In this document: positions 34,721 to 44,466 of the stretch, in pieces
Layout: each line of letters starts with the position of its first letter
Numbering within the stretch: position 1 is the first letter of the stretch
Assembly: GCF_019457915.1 (NCBI RefSeq)
Contig: NZ_JAHZSS010000026.1
Coordinates: 1 to 58,581 of the forward strand
DNA length: 58,581 bases
Source: Neiella holothuriorum
Lineage (GTDB): Bacteria; Pseudomonadota; Gammaproteobacteria; Enterobacterales; Neiellaceae
Direction of reading: 5' to 3'
Program-made: the position numbers and the translations under genes
The notes under the pieces: model-generated
Told to the model about the DNA's origin: nothing
What the model saw: only the letters and a program-made list of their open reading frames with translations
Databases searched by the model: none

Positions 34721-35671
34721 TTAGTTTGCTAATTTATCGGCAATGGCATCCATTAACCGGTCGGCAATGCGAACGTCAAAAGCCGCTTCAATTTCTCGAA
34801 TGCAGGTTGGACTGGTGACATTAACTTCTGTCAGCTTGTTGCCAATCACATCAAGGCCGACAAATAGTAAGCCGCGCTTTTTCAATTCTGGTCCGACTGA
34901 GTTGGCGATTGCCCAATCATCATCCGATAGTGGTCGCGCTTCGCCGCGGCCGCCGGCAGCTAGGTTGCCTCGGGTTTCACCGCTGGCAGGAATGCGGGCT
35001 AAGCAGTAGGGGACCGCTTCACCATCAATCATTAAAATACGCTTGTCGCCTTGCTTAATTTGCGGAATGAAGTTCTGAGCCATGGCATAGCGTTGACCGT
35101 GCTCGGTTAGGGTTTCGGTGATTACGCCAATGTTTGGATCATCTTGCTTCACCCGAAAGATTGACGCGCCGCCCATGCCATCAAGAGGCTTGAGAATAAT
35201 ATCGCCATGCTCAGTCAAAAATTCTCGAATATGACTCGCTTCTCGGGTGACTAAGGTGTCTGGAGTGTGCTCAGAAAACCAAGCCGTGAATAGCTTTTCA
35301 TTACAGTCGCGCAAACTAGCAGGTTTATTCACCACCAGAACACCTTGTTCTTCAGCTCGCTCTAGCATGTAGGTTGCGTAAATAAACTCAGTGTCAAATG
35401 GCGGATCTTTGCGCATCAAAATGGTGTCGAGATCGGCTAAAGGGCGAGCCTCTGGTTCGCCAAGGGTGAACCAATCATTCGGATCTTCTTGTACATGCAG
35501 TTTGCGCATGGTGGCATAAGCCGTTCCCTGGCGCAGATACAAGTCATTCATCTCCATGTACCAGAGTTGCCAACCGCGCGCTTGGGCAGCCAACAACATG
35601 GCGAAACTTGAATCTTTTTTGATGTTAATGCCTGCAATGGGATCCATCACAATGCCAAGTTGTACCGTCAT
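34721..35671 (-). CDS. gshB: GshB, glutathione synthetase
   Basis: A 316-residue ATP-grasp enzyme for the second step of glutathione synthesis. It begins QLGIVMDPIAGINIKKDSSFAML with the usual GshB N-terminus. RKDPPFDTEFIYATYMLERAE, the ATP site DIILKPLDGMGGASIFR near residue 168, and GGRGEARPLSDDDWAI and VNVTSPTCIREIE follow. Length matches E. coli (316). Part of rsmE-gshB-yqgE-ruvX. Confidence 0.96.
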   Translation of the reverse strand: MTVQLGIVMDPIAGINIKKDSSFAMLLAAQARGWQLWYMEMNDLYLRQGTAYATMRKLHVQEDPNDWFTLGEPEARPLADLDTILMRKDPPFDTEFIYATYMLERAEEQGVLVVNKPASLRDCNEKLFTAWFSEHTPDTLVTREASHIREFLTEHGDIILKPLDGMGGASIFRVKQDDPNIGVITETLTEHGQRYAMAQNFIPQIKQGDKRILMIDGEAVPYCLARIPASGETRGNLAAGGRGEARPLSDDDWAIANSVGPELKKRGLLFVGLDVIGNKLTEVNVTSPTCIREIEAAFDVRIADRLMDAIADKLAN

Positions 35672-35680
35672 TTGGTGTCC

Positions 35681-36412
35681 TTATCCTAAATCGCCGAAGC
35701 GTGTTTGCAGTGCCGTTAAGGCGGTGAGGGCGGCGGTTTCAGTTCGAAGCACCCGTGGCCCCATCAAGATACTTTGGTAACTGTGCTGCTGGGCCGCTTC
35801 AATTTCAATGTCGCTTAAGCCGCCTTCCGGGCCAATTAACAAACGTACGCCGCTATCGGGTACCGTCGTCAGGCCATTAATGCCGTGGGCAGCTTTGGGG
35901 TGTAGATTGAGTTTGAGCTGATCACTGGGTTGCTCCAACCAGTGTGACAAGGTCAGCGGTTGGTGAATGGCTGGCACTTTGTTGCGACCACATTGTTCAC
36001 AGGCACTAATTGCTATTTGTTGCCAATGCAGCACTTTCTTTTGCCAGCGCTCTGCTTGCAACTTGACGCCACAGCGTTCGGTCAGCAATGGGGTAATGGC
36101 ATCAACGCCCAACTCCACCGCTTTTTGAATGGTGAAATCCATTTTGTCACCGCGGCTTACGCCTTGGCCAATATGGACTTTGAGCGGGGACTCACGATCG
36201 TGCTCGGCTGCAGTGGTAATGTTGGCAACTACTCGACGCTTTTCCACCACGGTTAGCTCTGCTGAGTAGGCAAAGCCGGAGCCATCAAACAGTTCAACCG
36301 CATCACCAACACGCATTCTCAGCACTCGGGCTACGTGGCCTGCAGCACTGTCAGATAATTGGATCTGGGTGTTGGTGTTCAGAGGTTCTGGATGAAAAAT
36401 TCGGGTCGTCAC
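35681..36412 (-). CDS. rsmE: RsmE, 16S rRNA m3U1498 methyltransferase
   Basis: A 243-residue SPOUT-class methyltransferase that modifies U1498 of 16S rRNA. An N-terminal PUA-like domain (residues 1-70) precedes the knotted domain; GQGVSRGDKMDFTIQKAVELGVDAITPLLTERC is near residue 80, and the SAM knot LLIGPEGGLSDIEIEAA near residue 190. It heads the rsmE-gshB-yqgE-ruvX group on the minus strand, the same order as in E. coli and relatives. Confidence 0.95.
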   Translation of the reverse strand: MTTRIFHPEPLNTNTQIQLSDSAAGHVARVLRMRVGDAVELFDGSGFAYSAELTVVEKRRVVANITTAAEHDRESPLKVHIGQGVSRGDKMDFTIQKAVELGVDAITPLLTERCGVKLQAERWQKKVLHWQQIAISACEQCGRNKVPAIHQPLTLSHWLEQPSDQLKLNLHPKAAHGINGLTTVPDSGVRLLIGPEGGLSDIEIEAAQQHSYQSILMGPRVLRTETAALTALTALQTRFGDLG

Positions 36413-36514
36413 TTGGCTTCCGCTTAATCAAACGTTATTGCTCTAGATGATGGGGGCTGTGGCTGATATTTCAAGTGATTAGCGAGGGTTGAGTGTAAAT
36501 CTGCCAGCCAACAT

Positions 36515-36542
36515 AAAAAAAGCCCGAGCACTTGGCTCGGGC
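36515..36542 (-). terminator. Rho-independent terminator of metK
   Basis: An 8-bp stem GCCCGAGC / GCTCGGGC (36522-36529 with 36535-36542) is followed on the minus strand by TTTTTTTATG. It lies about 68 bases past the metK stop. Confidence 0.9.
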
Positions 36543-36609
36543 AAATTCGATTATGGATGTAAACGTGCTATCTAAAGCTAGTTCAAAGTTTCACTAACGC
36601 AAACAGTGA

Positions 36610-37761
36610 TTACAAACCGGCGCTGGCACGCAGAGCGGCAACTTTGTCGGTCGCTTCCCAAGGAAACTGCTCACGACCGAAGTGACCGTAGGCGGCAGTT
36701 TGTTGGTAAATTGGTTGGGCTAGGTTGAGCATTTCGGTCAAACCATAAGGGCGTAGATCAAAGTGCTGACGTACCCAAGCAACTAAGGTTGCTTCGTCAA
36801 ACTGGCTGGTACCAAAGGTTTCAATGCTGATTGAAGTAGGCTCAACCACACCGATGGCATAAGACACTTGAATTTCACAACGTTTGGCTAAGCCCGCCGC
36901 CACTAAGTTTTTGGCAACATAACGTGCAGCATAAGCGGCACTACGGTCAACTTTAGAAGGATCTTTGCCTGAGAACGCACCACCACCATGGCGGGCCATG
37001 CCGCCATAGGTATCAACAATAATCTTACGACCAGTTAAACCACAATCCCCCATAGGGCCACCAATGACAAAGCGCCCCGTTGGGTTAATGAAGTATTTGG
37101 TGTCCTCGGTCAGCCACTGTGCAGGCAATACGGGTTTAATGATTTCTTCCTGCACCGCTTCAATTAAGTCGGTTTGGCTGATGGTGTCACAGTGTTGAGT
37201 TGAGAGAACAACCGCGTCAATGCCAACCGGCTGACCATCTTCATAAACAAATGTGACCTGACTTTTTGCATCAGGGCGAAGCCAAGGCAGGGTGCCGTCT
37301 TTACGAACATCAGCTTGGCGCTTCACTAATTTGTGTGCGTAGCTGATAGGAGCAGGCATTAATTCTTCGGTCTCATCCGTGGCGTAACCAAACATCAGGC
37401 CCTGATCGCCAGCACCTTGTTGTTTTGGATCGGAGCGATCAACACCTTGAGCAATATCTGGCGATTGCTTACCAATGGCATTTAGCACGGCGCAGGAGTC
37501 GGCATCAAAGCCCATATCCGAGTGAACATAGCCAATATCGCGCACGGTTTTACGCGCCAGTTCTTCAATATCAACCCAAGCTTCGGTGGTGATTTCACCG
37601 CCCACCATGACCATGCCGGTTTTGACATAGGTTTCGCAGGCAACACGCGCATTGCGATCTTGTTCTAATATTGCGTCCAGCACAGCGTCGGAAATCTGAT
37701 CCGCGATTTTGTCTGGATGACCTTCAGAAACGGATTCGGAGGTGAACAAATGTTTTGCCAT
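36610..37761 (-). CDS. metK: MetK, S-adenosylmethionine synthetase
   Basis: A 383-residue enzyme making SAM from methionine and ATP. It begins [28 protein letters not shown] with the family ATP/Mg residues. The signatures [12 protein letters not shown] (near residue 116) and [23 protein letters not shown] (near residue 260) are complete. Length matches E. coli MetK (384). Tandem MetJ-type boxes just upstream indicate repression by MetJ with SAM as co-repressor, if a MetJ is present. Single gene with its own terminator. Confidence 0.97.
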   Translation of the reverse strand: MAKHLFTSESVSEGHPDKIADQISDAVLDAILEQDRNARVACETYVKTGMVMVGGEITTEAWVDIEELARKTVRDIGYVHSDMGFDADSCAVLNAIGKQSPDIAQGVDRSDPKQQGAGDQGLMFGYATDETEELMPAPISYAHKLVKRQADVRKDGTLPWLRPDAKSQVTFVYEDGQPVGIDAVVLSTQHCDTISQTDLIEAVQEEIIKPVLPAQWLTEDTKYFINPTGRFVIGGPMGDCGLTGRKIIVDTYGGMARHGGGAFSGKDPSKVDRSAAYAARYVAKNLVAAGLAKRCEIQVSYAIGVVEPTSISIETFGTSQFDEATLVAWVRQHFDLRPYGLTEMLNLAQPIYQQTAAYGHFGREQFPWEATDKVAALRASAGL

Positions 37762-37797
37762 GTTGCCTATCTCGATATTAAGGATGTTTATACGGAT

Positions 37798-37829
37798 TTA
37801 CGTCTAGACGTCTATTCTAGATTAATTCT
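37798..37829. promoter_or_regulatory. MetJ operator of metK
   Basis: Tandem 8-base met boxes: TTACGTCT, AGACGTCT (exact consensus), ATTCTAGA and TTAATTCT run without gaps from 37798 to 37829. A minus-strand -10 candidate (TATAAA, near 37787-37792) lies just downstream, so bound MetJ would block the promoter. The first two boxes are the strongest. Confidence 0.7.
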
Positions 37830-38306
37830 GCTAAATATTGCTAGCCTAGATTGATTTTGCAGATAGCATGCGATGATTTCCGCTTAGCCCTTGTGGCACG
37901 CACGATGGCAGCGACTCGTAATCGATGGTTTCCAGCATTAGAGAGAATTGATAATTAATTTGATTGAAAAACAAATTGGCGTAAAATGGTTGGGCTGGTT
38001 GATATTCTGGTTTTAAACCCAAGATAAATGAGTGTAGGTAACCACCCGAAGCTTGTTACAGGCTAGGGTGATGTAAATCAAATTGCTGATAGTTGGCTTA
38101 TACCATAATGCGCGGGCTTCGCCAAAAGACCCGTTGCGCGTTGAGGCTCGTTTCTCCGCGCGGCCAATGATGACTGGTTCAGCTCAAAGTAAGGTCGATA
38201 ACGCAGAGTTTTTAACAGCGCACTATAATGCGTTGAGCTTGTTTCCGAACGCTGGTGAACACCGGCGTTCATTCAAAATACACAAAGCAATTCTAGAGGA
38301 ATAATC
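37830..38306. promoter_or_regulatory. metK-pgk intergenic region with the pgk promoter
   Basis: This region holds no credible gene. A TATAAT (38224-38229, followed by GCG) is a likely -10 for pgk. Downstream, 38247-38270 form an inverted repeat (GAACGCTGGTG / CACCGGCGTTC) in the predicted 5' leader. A good ribosome site (AGAGGAATA) precedes the ATG. The left two-thirds show nothing recognisable. Confidence 0.5.
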
Positions 38307-39470
38307 ATGTCCGTATTGAAAATGACAGATCTGGATTTGGCCGGCAAACGCCTGTTCATTCGTGCTGATCTAAACGTGCCAGTGAAAGATGGCAAAGTCA
38401 CTTCTGATGCTCGTATTCGTGCATCTATCCCTACCATTGAGCTAGCTCTGAAAGCGGGCGCCAAGGTAATGGTGACTTCTCACCTCGGTCGTCCAACTGA
38501 AGGCGAGCCAGCGGATGAGTTTTCTTTACAGCCTGTTGTGGATTACCTCAATGACGCGTTGGACGTGCCTGTTCGTTTAGCCAAAGATTACTTGTCTGGC
38601 GTTGCGCTGGCTGAGAATGAAGTTGTTGTGCTGGAAAACGTTCGTTTTAACAAAGGCGAGAAGAAAAACGAAGAAGCATTGTCAAAAGCGTATGCCGCTT
38701 TATGTGACATCTTCGTAATGGACGCCTTCGGTACAGCGCACCGTGCCCAAGCATCAACTCACGGTGTTGGCATGAATGCTCCAGTGGCCTGTGCTGGCCC
38801 ACTGTTGGCTGCTGAATTAGAAGCCCTAGCAAGTGCGATGGACAACCCAGCTCGCCCAATGATCGCCATTGTTGGTGGTTCTAAGGTGTCGACCAAGCTG
38901 ACCGTTCTAGAATCACTTTCTAAAGTTGCGGATCAATTGGTTGTTGGCGGCGGTATTGCAAATACGTTTGTTGCTGCAACTGGCAACAACGTGGGTAAAT
39001 CACTGTGTGAAGCAGACCTGATCCCAACAGCTCAAAAATTGATGAAAGAGTGTGCTATTCCTGTTGCTACCGACGTAGCCGTTGGTAAAAACTTCTCTGA
39101 AGACGAAAAAGCCGTGATTAAGTCAGCCTCAGATGTTGAAGATGACGACATGATTTTCGATCTGGGCCCAGACTCAGCTGCAGAGTTGGCTGAAATTATC
39201 AAAAATGCTAAGACCATTCTGTGGAATGGCCCAGTTGGCGTTTTTGAATTTGACGAGTTTGCTAAAGGCACTGAAGTTATTGCTAACGCCATTGCCGAAT
39301 CAGAAGGCTTCTCTGTTGCTGGTGGTGGTGACACCCTAGCGGCAATCGACAAATTCGGCATTGCCGACAAAGTCTCGTACATCTCCACCGGTGGCGGCGC
39401 TTTCTTAGAATTTGTTGAAGGTAAAGTGTTACCTGCAGTTGCCATGCTTGAAGAGCGAGCAAAAGCTTAA
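38307..39470 (+). CDS. pgk: Pgk, phosphoglycerate kinase
   Basis: A 387-residue glycolytic enzyme. [12 protein letters not shown] near residue 15 carries the 3-phosphoglycerate-binding Arg, SHLGRP is the conserved basic motif, and the late [13 protein letters not shown] and [12 protein letters not shown] are the nucleotide domain signature. Length matches E. coli (387). Strong codon bias indicates high expression. Followed by fba; a hairpin between them may lower read-through. Confidence 0.97.
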   Translation: MSVLKMTDLDLAGKRLFIRADLNVPVKDGKVTSDARIRASIPTIELALKAGAKVMVTSHLGRPTEGEPADEFSLQPVVDYLNDALDVPVRLAKDYLSGVALAENEVVVLENVRFNKGEKKNEEALSKAYAALCDIFVMDAFGTAHRAQASTHGVGMNAPVACAGPLLAAELEALASAMDNPARPMIAIVGGSKVSTKLTVLESLSKVADQLVVGGGIANTFVAATGNNVGKSLCEADLIPTAQKLMKECAIPVATDVAVGKNFSEDEKAVIKSASDVEDDDMIFDLGPDSAAELAEIIKNAKTILWNGPVGVFEFDEFAKGTEVIANAIAESEGFSVAGGGDTLAAIDKFGIADKVSYISTGGGAFLEFVEGKVLPAVAMLEERAKA

Positions 39471-39486
39471 TTTGCATGCAATTATC

Positions 39487-39509
39487 AACGGGAGCCTAGC
39501 GCTCCCGTT
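39487..39509 (+). terminator. Hairpin between pgk and fba
   Basis: A 9-bp stem AACGGGAGC / GCTCCCGTT with a 5-base loop is followed by AATTTATAAAAA, a weak T-run. It may be an attenuator; TACAAT near 39558 may begin a separate fba promoter. Confidence 0.6.
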
Positions 39510-39601
39510 AATTTATAAAAAAATTTTGACTTGCGTGACTAACAGCGTGAATCATCTACAATAAATATCGAAAAATTATTAACCCACAGGATCAAATCAT
39601 C

Positions 39602-40681
39602 ATGTCTCAGAATATTCTTGATGTTGTTAAACCGGGCGTAGTAACTGGTGACGACGTAGCTAAAGTATTTGCCATTGCGAAAGAAAAAGGTTTCGCTTTG
39701 CCAGCTGTTAACTGCGTGGGCACAGATTCTGTGAACGCGGTATTAGAAGCAGCAGCTAAAGTGAAAGCGCCTGCAGTCATTCAATTCTCAAACGGCGGCG
39801 CTGCGTTCTTCGCGGGTAAAGGTTTGAAGTTGGACGGCCAGGAAGCAGCTATTCTGGGTGCCATCGCTGGCGCTAAGCACGTTCACACTATGGCTGAATC
39901 TTACGGTGTTCCAGTTATTCTTCACACCGACCACGCAGCTAAAAAACTATTGCCTTGGATTGACGGCTTGCTAGAAGCCAGTGAGAAAGAGTTTGCAGCT
40001 ACCGGCAAACCACTGTTCAGCTCTCATATGATCGACTTGTCTGAAGAGTCTCTGGAAGAAAACATCGAAACATGTGCCAAGTACCTTGAGCGCATGAGCA
40101 AAATCGGTATGACGTTGGAAATCGAACTGGGTTGTACCGGTGGTGAAGAAGATGGCGTTGATAACTCCGATATGGACCAATCGTTGCTTTACACCCAGCC
40201 TTCAGAAGTTAACTACGCGTACGAAACGTTGAACGCGGTTAGCCCTAACTTCACCATTGCAGCATCATTCGGTAACGTACACGGCGTTTACAAGCCAGGT
40301 AACGTGAAACTAACACCGACCATTTTGCGTGACTCACAAGCTTATGTATCTGAAAAACATAACTTGCCAAACAACTCGCTGAACTTCGTATTCCACGGTG
40401 GTTCTGGTTCATCACAAGCTGAAATCCAAGAGTCTATCAGCTACGGTGTGATCAAAATGAACATCGATACTGATACTCAATGGGCAACTTGGGATGGTAT
40501 TCGTCAGTACGAAGCTGACAAGCACGATTACTTGCAAGGCCAAATCGGTAACCCAGAAGGTGACGATGCGCCAAACAAGAAATACTACGACCCACGTGTT
40601 TGGTTGCGTAAAGGCCAAGATTCTATGGTGACTCGCCTAGAGCAAGCTTTCGCCGATCTGAACGCAATTGACGTACTATAA
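39602..40681 (+). CDS. fba: Fba, class II fructose-bisphosphate aldolase
   Basis: A 359-residue zinc-dependent aldolase. Key features: zinc-binding HTDHAAKKLLPWIDG near residue 108, the class II signature LEIELGCTGGEEDGVDNS near residue 176, FGNVHGVYKPGNVKL with a zinc His near residue 226, and FHGGSGSS near residue 266. Length matches E. coli FbaA (359). Strong codon bias. It follows pgk and has its own strong terminator. Confidence 0.97.
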   Translation: MSQNILDVVKPGVVTGDDVAKVFAIAKEKGFALPAVNCVGTDSVNAVLEAAAKVKAPAVIQFSNGGAAFFAGKGLKLDGQEAAILGAIAGAKHVHTMAESYGVPVILHTDHAAKKLLPWIDGLLEASEKEFAATGKPLFSSHMIDLSEESLEENIETCAKYLERMSKIGMTLEIELGCTGGEEDGVDNSDMDQSLLYTQPSEVNYAYETLNAVSPNFTIAASFGNVHGVYKPGNVKLTPTILRDSQAYVSEKHNLPNNSLNFVFHGGSGSSQAEIQESISYGVIKMNIDTDTQWATWDGIRQYEADKHDYLQGQIGNPEGDDAPNKKYYDPRVWLRKGQDSMVTRLEQAFADLNAIDVL

Positions 40682-40706
40682 GTGAGTTAACCACTCATTT
40701 ATTAAA

Positions 40707-40731
40707 GCCCGCCGACCGGCGGGTTTTTTTG
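40707..40731 (+). terminator. Rho-independent terminator of fba
   Basis: A G+C-rich stem (CCCGCCG / CGGCGGG, loop near ACC) is followed by TTTTTTT, 27 bases past the fba stop. Confidence 0.92.
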
Positions 40732-40829
40732 TTGCTGAAACGTCCTTGTTTCCTGCCCTTAATTTTTTATAGAATCACCGGACCGCTGTTATTTTTTGCC
40801 CTCAAATTTACTGGCCTTAGAGATTGAAC

Positions 40830-41582
40830 ATGTTGGAATTGCGTCGACGTCTTGCTGTTTTTGCGTTGTGTTTTGCTCCGCTTTGCCCAACTGCTTTCGC
40901 TTTGGACATTTCTGATGAAGATCTGATCAAACAAGGTTGGTCCGCCGAAATTGAAGGCGGAATCAGCTACTCAACCGGTAATACCGATGAATCCGCCATG
41001 CGCTTTCGCGGTGAATTTGATTATTTTTGGGCAGACTGGCGTCATTTCCTAAAAGCTGAAGCCAATTCTAGTAAAAGCAATGGCCAGAACAGTGCTGAGC
41101 GGTATCGTGGTTCATACAAAGCTGATCGTGACTGGACCGATGTGGATTATACCTTTGGCCTCGTAACCTACGAAAATGATCGGTTCAATGGTCTTGAGGA
41201 TTTGTTTTCGCTAGTGGCCGGTTGGGGGCATCGCTTTTTCCCGGGTGAAGGCATGGAGCTTTATACCGAAGCTGGGCCCGGCTACCGTTGGAATAACTCA
41301 CCAGGCTCCCAAGATAGCGAAGCCATTTTACGTGGCGCCAGCCAGTTCGACTGGACCATTAGTGAGAACAGTACCTTTCGTCAGATCGTCACCTTTGAAA
41401 GCGGTGAAAGCAACGTTATTAGCCGTTCGGAAACATCGCTGACCACCAGTATCATTGGTTCACTGGCATTGAAAGTGAGTATTTCCATGACACACCAAAG
41501 TCAGCCAGAAGAGAACGATGACGGCAGCAATAAAGATAAACTCGATACCATTTCGGGTGTTACTCTCCTTTACCGCTACTAA
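40830..41582 (+). CDS. DUF481 (YdiY-like) outer-membrane or periplasmic protein
   Basis: A 250-residue protein of the DUF481 family. Signal peptide to about AFALD (residue 25), then WSAEIEGGISYSTGNTDES, the family opening, and repeated beta-strands such as YRGSYKADRDWTDVDYTFGLVTYENDRF, LFSLVAGWGHRFF, YTEAGPGYRWNN. It ends in a strand-like GVTLLYRY. Salt-stress induction is reported for some relatives, but no function is established. The ATG at 40830 is preferred to an upstream TTG. It converges on the DUF2057 gene with 10 bases between. Confidence 0.83.
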   Translation: MLELRRRLAVFALCFAPLCPTAFALDISDEDLIKQGWSAEIEGGISYSTGNTDESAMRFRGEFDYFWADWRHFLKAEANSSKSNGQNSAERYRGSYKADRDWTDVDYTFGLVTYENDRFNGLEDLFSLVAGWGHRFFPGEGMELYTEAGPGYRWNNSPGSQDSEAILRGASQFDWTISENSTFRQIVTFESGESNVISRSETSLTTSIIGSLALKVSISMTHQSQPEENDDGSNKDKLDTISGVTLLYRY

Positions 41583-41592
41583 TCTCGCCTCG

Positions 41593-41997
41593 TTACTCAA
41601 ACAATTTACTAAGCAGTTGATTCTGATCCCATTGCTCAACTTGGACCGGCACCGAGCCATGCATTGAAAATTTGGGTTGCAGGGCAAAGCGTCTGGCTTG
41701 CTCTACATTCATGTCTGGCAATACGAGCTGATAACGCTCATTTGCTGTGGCATCAAACTTGACGATATGAACCCCCGAATTAACAAACTCATGTTGCTCA
41801 AATCCATACTCGAATAAATCATGGTAGCGCAGCGCAATGACTTGTGCGCCAGAGGCGAGAGTGACGGTGCTTGATGGCGCCGTGCTAATCGTTTGGCCAT
41901 TGATTGCCAAGATCTGAATGCCATCATCTAATTCTAACGTGGCGGCAGACAGCGAAAAGCTGGCGCTGGCAAATAACGCGCAAAGATAGGTTTTCAT
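41593..41997 (-). CDS. DUF2057 (YccT-like) periplasmic protein
   Basis: A 134-residue exported protein; the start at 41997 is fixed by AGGAGA just upstream, giving a signal peptide KTYLCALFASASFSLSAA. The mature part, TLELDDGIQILAINGQTIS and VIALRYHDLFEYG with the C-terminal FALQPKF, follows the DUF2057 pattern. Function unknown. Convergent with the DUF481 gene; no terminator is visible between them. Confidence 0.8.
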   Translation of the reverse strand: MKTYLCALFASASFSLSAATLELDDGIQILAINGQTISTAPSSTVTLASGAQVIALRYHDLFEYGFEQHEFVNSGVHIVKFDATANERYQLVLPDMNVEQARRFALQPKFSMHGSVPVQVEQWDQNQLLSKLFE

Positions 41998-42074
41998 GCG
42001 GCTTCTCCTGTTGGGCTTATTGCAATAGACCGCCAGGCGCAGCATTCGATTTCAAACCGAGTGCAAGATGGGTA

Positions 42075-42992
42075 TCAATTCGCTTGGGACTCGCTCGCAG
42101 CTTCTTGTTGAGCTAACCAATCTGCAAAGTCCGGCAGGTGATCATTAAAAGCATCGGGGTGCACTAGAAGCCCTGTGTGATCATAGTCTTGGCGATTGCC
42201 ATTGTGTTGACTCAAGACGCTGAGTTTAGCGTTGTGATTATCGCTATCGCGCAAAAAAGCGCGCACATCATTTTTGTTGCCTAAAACCGAATCCCCTTGT
42301 CCTGCGAAAAACCAAGATGGTGGCCAGTCAAATTGGCGGGACGCTGCGTGATAGCAAAAGCCATCTTGATCGCGCCATTGCGATGAGTTGACCCATTCAA
42401 CATTTGCCAGCAATGATGCCGTTGTTTCGTTATCCATGCCTAACTTAAACCGCTTGGCAGGAAAGTAGCCGTAGCGTCGGGTCAGCATTGGACAAAATCG
42501 ATTCCAAATTAAATTCACCATGAATTTACGTTTTAAATGATTGGAATAGATTGTTTTTTTACTAGCGAAGCCCGATAGCGTTTGCACCTGTGGCCGCCGT
42601 TTTGGGAAACGCACTAAATGACTGGCTAGCAAAATAGTTCCCCAAGAATGGCCAAGCCAATGCAGTGCTTGTTGGTGTCGTTTCACGATCCAATCATGAA
42701 CTAAGGGGATTTGTTCGGTGATCACTTCAGTTTGGCCAAACTCTTCTCCGCCGGTCAGTCGCGGCTTACTTTGACCATTGCCAAACACGTCCATTACATA
42801 TACCGGGTGGCCGCGTTGTGCGAGCAAGCAGGCAAGGCCCTTTCCCGATTCGGTGTAGAACACTTTGCCGTTGCTCATTGATCCGTGCAGCATCAATACA
42901 GGTTGGCGCGGTTGCTCGCCTGAGGGGGCAATTTCACGCAGGTGTAATTGACCATTCCTGTACGGTAAGAAATGCGAATGCTGTTGTGGCAA
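42075..42992 (-). CDS. Alpha/beta hydrolase
   Basis: A 305-residue alpha/beta hydrolase. The oxyanion region VLMLHGSMSNG is near residue 32, MDVFGNGQS near residue 67, and the nucleophile elbow LGHSWGT (G-H-S-W-G) near residue 112. The acid is likely in GQGDSVLG near residue 237, and the base His in YDHTG near residue 276. No signal peptide is evident. The substrate is unknown. It is unlinked to its neighbours except for proximity to the DUF2057 gene on the same strand (77 bases). Confidence 0.85.
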   Translation of the reverse strand: MPQQHSHFLPYRNGQLHLREIAPSGEQPRQPVLMLHGSMSNGKVFYTESGKGLACLLAQRGHPVYVMDVFGNGQSKPRLTGGEEFGQTEVITEQIPLVHDWIVKRHQQALHWLGHSWGTILLASHLVRFPKRRPQVQTLSGFASKKTIYSNHLKRKFMVNLIWNRFCPMLTRRYGYFPAKRFKLGMDNETTASLLANVEWVNSSQWRDQDGFCYHAASRQFDWPPSWFFAGQGDSVLGNKNDVRAFLRDSDNHNAKLSVLSQHNGNRQDYDHTGLLVHPDAFNDHLPDFADWLAQQEAASESQAN

Positions 42993-43132
42993 AGCCGATT
43001 CTCCAACTGAGGGTAGGCTCTAAGTTGTAAGTTAATCTTTCTGGTATGACCAGTGATGTAGCGATAACAAAGAGGAAGTTGTGATCTAGTTGGAGGTTTA
43101 ACTGAGTTGACCTACAAACCATATGGAAATAA

Positions 43133-43159
43133 AAAAGCCAACCGAAGCGGTTGGCTTTT
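43133..43159. terminator. Bidirectional terminator near serA
   Basis: An 11-bp stem AAAAGCCAACC / GGTTGGCTTTT with a 5-base loop has A/T runs on both sides. It lies 35 bases past the serA stop on the minus strand. Confidence 0.88.
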
Positions 43160-43193
43160 AATTACGCGATAGGGCAATCGCAGATTTGATCGC

Positions 43194-44423
43194 TTAGTGC
43201 AGGATGCGAGTCTTAATTGTGCCATCAATTGCTTTGAGGTGCTCAAGTGCCGTCTGGGCATCTGCTGTGTGCACATCAATCACGACATAACCTAACGCAT
43301 CATCCGTTTGCAGGAACTGGGCGGCAATGTTGACGCCTTTTTCCGCAAAGGTCAGGTTAATCTGGGTCAGAATACCAGGTTTGTTCTCGTGCACGTGTAG
43401 CAAGCGGCTACAGTCGGTATGCTCTGGCAGTGATACTTCTGGGAAGTTAACTGCTGACAAGGTGGAGCCATTGTCTGAGTATTTGGTGAGCTTACCGGCA
43501 ACTTCAATACCAATGTTCGCTTGCGCTTCTTGGGTTGAGCCACCCACATGCGGGGTAAGGATCACGTTGTCGATGCCGCGCAGCGGTGATACAAATTCTT
43601 CCTTGTTGGATTTTGGCTCAACTGGGAATACATCAACCGCGGCGCCTGCGATCTTGCCGCTGGTTAGTGCTTCAGCCAAGGCATCAATCTCAACCACGGT
43701 ACCGCGAGCAGCGTTGATGAAAATAGCGCCTTGTTTCATCGCGTCAAATTGTGCTTTGCCAATCATGTCTTTGGTGGCGGCTGTTTCTGGAACATGCAAC
43801 GAGACAACATCGGCTTGATTCAGTAAGTCGTTAAGGCTACTAGCAGGACTTGCGTTACCTAACGGCAGCTTGGTTTCTACATCGTAGAATTTTACCCGCA
43901 TACCCAACGTTTCCGCCAAAATGCCCAATTGAGTACCAATATGGCCGTAGCCAACAATACCTAAGGTTTTGCCGCGAGCTTCATAGCTACCAACAGCGCT
44001 TTTCAGCCATTCACCACGGTGTGCTTTAGCGCTTTTGTCAGGAATGCCGCGCAACAACATGATGGTTTGTCCCAGCACCAACTCGGCAACACTACGGGTG
44101 TTTGAGAACGGCGCGTTGAACACTACAATGCCGCGCTTTTTAGCCGCTTGCAGATCAACCTGGTTCGTCCCAATGCAGAAACAGCCGATGGCGATTAGCT
44201 TTTTGGCATGTGATAGAACTTGCTCTGTTAAATTGGTACGCGAACGGATGCCGATGAAGTGAGCATCTTTAATTTTTTCAATCAGTTCAGCTTCCGGCAG
44301 TGACGTTGAAAGCGATTCAATGTTGCTATAACCGGCGTCACGAAATGTTTGCTCTGAGCTTGGGTGCAAGCCTTCCAGCAGTAGAATGCGAATTTTATTT
44401 TTATCGAGCGAAAACTTTTGCAT
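43194..44423 (-). CDS. serA: SerA, D-3-phosphoglycerate dehydrogenase
   Basis: A 409-residue NAD-dependent enzyme starting serine synthesis. The nucleotide-binding TLGIVGYGHIGTQLG is near residue 150. Substrate residues lie in RSRTNLT and CIGTNQVDL. The catalytic pair is in ARGTVVEIDAL and NVILTPHVGGSTQEAQ (near 290), and the ACT domain closes the protein (HVHENKPGILTQINLTFAEKGVNI). Length is close to E. coli SerA (410), so serine feedback is expected. It follows rpiA by 43 bases on the same strand, as in E. coli but in co-linear order. Confidence 0.96.
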   Translation of the reverse strand: MQKFSLDKNKIRILLLEGLHPSSEQTFRDAGYSNIESLSTSLPEAELIEKIKDAHFIGIRSRTNLTEQVLSHAKKLIAIGCFCIGTNQVDLQAAKKRGIVVFNAPFSNTRSVAELVLGQTIMLLRGIPDKSAKAHRGEWLKSAVGSYEARGKTLGIVGYGHIGTQLGILAETLGMRVKFYDVETKLPLGNASPASSLNDLLNQADVVSLHVPETAATKDMIGKAQFDAMKQGAIFINAARGTVVEIDALAEALTSGKIAGAAVDVFPVEPKSNKEEFVSPLRGIDNVILTPHVGGSTQEAQANIGIEVAGKLTKYSDNGSTLSAVNFPEVSLPEHTDCSRLLHVHENKPGILTQINLTFAEKGVNIAAQFLQTDDALGYVVIDVHTADAQTALEHLKAIDGTIKTRILH

Positions 44424-44466
44424 CAGTGGGTTCTCTTTGAGCTAGCGATTTGGGAAATAGTTGAAT

